Both the position numbers and the translations under genes were made by a program. A DNA stretch of 64,000 nucleotides, taken from positions 62,001 through 126,000 of the forward strand of contig CANLQD010000001.1 in the NCBI GenBank assembly GCA_947493175.1. The letters run 5' to 3'. This DNA comes from an uncultured Flavobacteriaceae bacterium (GTDB lineage Bacteria; Bacteroidota; Bacteroidia; Flavobacteriales; Flavobacteriaceae). Below the pieces are notes generated by a model. That model did not search any database. It had not been told where the DNA came from and was given only the letters and a program-made list of their open reading frames with translations. This document shows positions 62,886 through 64,000 of the stretch, one piece after another (position 1 is the first letter of the stretch; the number at the start of each line of letters is the position of its first letter).

Positions 62886-64000
62886 CTAGTAACCCTCGAA
62901 TATTTTCCTTTGATACTCATCCAACCTACTTTTGCGCAAATTCGCAAGATAAGCTTGAGTAGTACTTACCCGTTGATGCCCAAGCATTTGAGAAATAGCG
63001 GTTAAGGGTACACCCATATCGTCAGCGCTAGAAGCAAATGTATGGCGCGCCGCATAACTTGTAATCCTTTCCTCAATTCCAGCCATTTTACCTAGTTTCT
63101 TTAGGTTTTTATTATATCTATCCCTTGCCCACATGACCTTGTCATAGTGAATTATTGGGTCGCGGTCTCTTTCTATTTGAATAAGGTAATCCTTTTCACT
63201 TTTACCTTTAGTAAAATAGGTTACAATAGGCACTAATTGAGGACTTATTTTAATGCTGAAAGGCTCGCTGGTTTTTTTTCTTATGTATTGTATTCTACCA
63301 TCAATAATATTCGCAACCTTTAAGTTGGCAATGTCAACATACGACATACCGTTGAGAAAAAAACTTAAAAGGAATATATACCTATCACGAAATAATGTTG
63401 TCCCCTCATCTAACTCTAAATTGATTATTTTTGGAATGGCCTCGGGAGGTAAAGTTCTTTTGCGTGGTTTACCACTCCGAATTTTAAAATTTTCGAAAGC
63501 ATAACCTTCCTTCTCTGCAACACCAGCCAATATAGCCTTACGATTAATCGCTCTAATAGTTCGTAAATAAACACTTATCCCACCTAGCTTGTTACCCTTT
63601 GATAGATAATAATTCTCGAAATCTTTCAAAAATTTCAAATTGAGCTCGTTGAAAGTAAAATCTTTTCCATTCCTATAATTTCTGACAGCATTTAAAGCGT
63701 GTTGATAAACCCTTGAATTACCTATCCTGCTTGCTTTTTTCAACTCCAAAATATGAGCTTCTGTAAATTGAAAAAAGGTAATTTCTTTAGTTTTGTTCGT
63801 TAAGAGATTACGTACTTCTTTCAAGCTCATATATTTCAGTTTACCCCTATCCTCCCATTTAGTTAGAACATCTATCATTTTAGCACGTTTTTTTCTAAGT
63901 GAGTTATTAAGCCGGGAAGTTGAAGCGTTACCTGCATATGAGGTTTTAATTTGCTGTTTTGCACTATCCCAGTCCGATTTCTTCAACCGAATACCAGCAG
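62886..64000 (-). CDS. Tyrosine recombinase / integrase (partial, N-terminus outside window)
   Basis: At least 371 residues. The frame is open to the window edge and reads AGIRLKKSDWD there, the end of the arm-binding domain of Bacteroidota integrases, so the TTG at 63986 is not the real start. A SAM-like core-binding domain (about 75-180) and a catalytic domain follow. The catalytic residues seen are Arg-His in YAARHTFAS, His in LGHQRVSTT and the nucleophile Tyr in TTQAYLANL; the usual first Arg is not evident (FFLNGMSYVDIANLK), as is known for IntDOT of CTnDOT. It probably mobilises the island at the tRNA-Arg. Confidence 0.92.
   Translation of the reverse strand, partial: AGIRLKKSDWDSAKQQIKTSYAGNASTSRLNNSLRKKRAKMIDVLTKWEDRGKLKYMSLKEVRNLLTNKTKEITFFQFTEAHILELKKASRIGNSRVYQHALNAVRNYRNGKDFTFNELNLKFLKDFENYYLSKGNKLGGISVYLRTIRAINRKAILAGVAEKEGYAFENFKIRSGKPRKRTLPPEAIPKIINLELDEGTTLFRDRYIFLLSFFLNGMSYVDIANLKVANIIDGRIQYIRKKTSEPFSIKISPQLVPIVTYFTKGKSEKDYLIQIERDRDPIIHYDKVMWARDRYNKNLKKLGKMAGIEERITSYAARHTFASSADDMGVPLTAISQMLGHQRVSTTQAYLANLRKSRLDEYQRKIFEGY

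Larger units (their letters stand above)
53978..64000. mobile_element. Probable tRNA-associated genomic island (right end outside window)
   Basis: The stretch from the tRNA-Arg to the window edge differs from what precedes it: sparse genes of unknown function, long gene-free parts, a phage-type XRE repressor, a polymorphic toxin with immunity gene, and a tyrosine recombinase. The tRNA 3' end is intact, as after site-specific integration. I found no second copy of the tRNA 3' end inside the window, so the far boundary must be outside. Unity of the island is inference. Confidence 0.5.

Noticed and set aside
53975..64000. Second copy of the tRNA-Arg 3' end marking the island's right border
   Set aside because: No matching stretch was found by eye within the window, so no attR is annotated.

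Overview
The window comes from a Bacteroidota chromosome, most likely a marine member of the Flavobacteriaceae (Zobellia, Maribacter or Arenibacter would fit; genus not determined). The evidence is family content: a TonB-dependent receptor with a carboxypeptidase-like N-terminal domain, type IX secretion (T9SS) sorting tails, DUF2490 and PycTM-type proteins, a Bacteroidota tyrosine autokinase and sugar phosphotransferase, moderate AT-richness, and typical flavobacterial intergenic repeats.

Layout. (1) 1-6614: a hexuronate catabolic locus. A TonB receptor (minus, cut by the window edge) is divergent from a LacI-type regulator followed by uxaC and uxaB. Three copies of a TGCAATCGATTGCA-like operator lie in the divergent promoter region and over the uxaC start. 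(2) 6780-12803: a tight six-gene minus-strand operon without a recognised job: DUF2490 beta-barrel, P-loop NTPase, small membrane protein, HTTM-DCC fusion, exporter-type ABC protein and a PycTM-like membrane protein with no nucleotide cyclase. (3) 13142-19358: an ECF sigma factor, a membrane-anchored TPR protein that looks like an anti-sigma factor, a lipoprotein S8 protease with a 28-Asp tract, and a secreted, membrane-anchored TPR-CHAT protease. A tiny double-glycine leader-like reading frame lies on the opposite strand between the two proteases. I infer a protease-gated sigma switch. (4) 19784-29054: envelope proteins, small regulators (AraC, WYL, GyrI-like, DUF1801), an AhpD-like protein, and a large T9SS-secreted SdrD_B protein with an internal tandem duplication. 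(5) 29470-33276: both subunits of methylmalonyl-CoA mutase.

(6) 33297-53421: a roughly 20-kb surface-polysaccharide cluster of Wzx/Wzy type: deacetylase, two methyltransferases, WecG/TagA, six other glycosyltransferases, flippase, nitroreductase plus pyruvyl transferase, polymerase, tyrosine autokinase with Wzz domain, and initiating sugar-phosphate transferase. No outer-membrane Wza exporter is present in the window. (7) 53901-64000: tRNA-Arg(TCT), then an AT-rich accessory region with a 1.5-kb gene-free stretch, a hidden small lipoprotein, an XRE regulator, a SEL1/T9SS protein, a polymorphic toxin with a nuclease-like tip and its probable immunity gene, and a tyrosine recombinase running off the window edge. 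This looks like a tRNA-associated genomic island.

All family names come from reading the translated sequence without database searches. No CRISPR array, rRNA gene or intact insertion sequence was seen.
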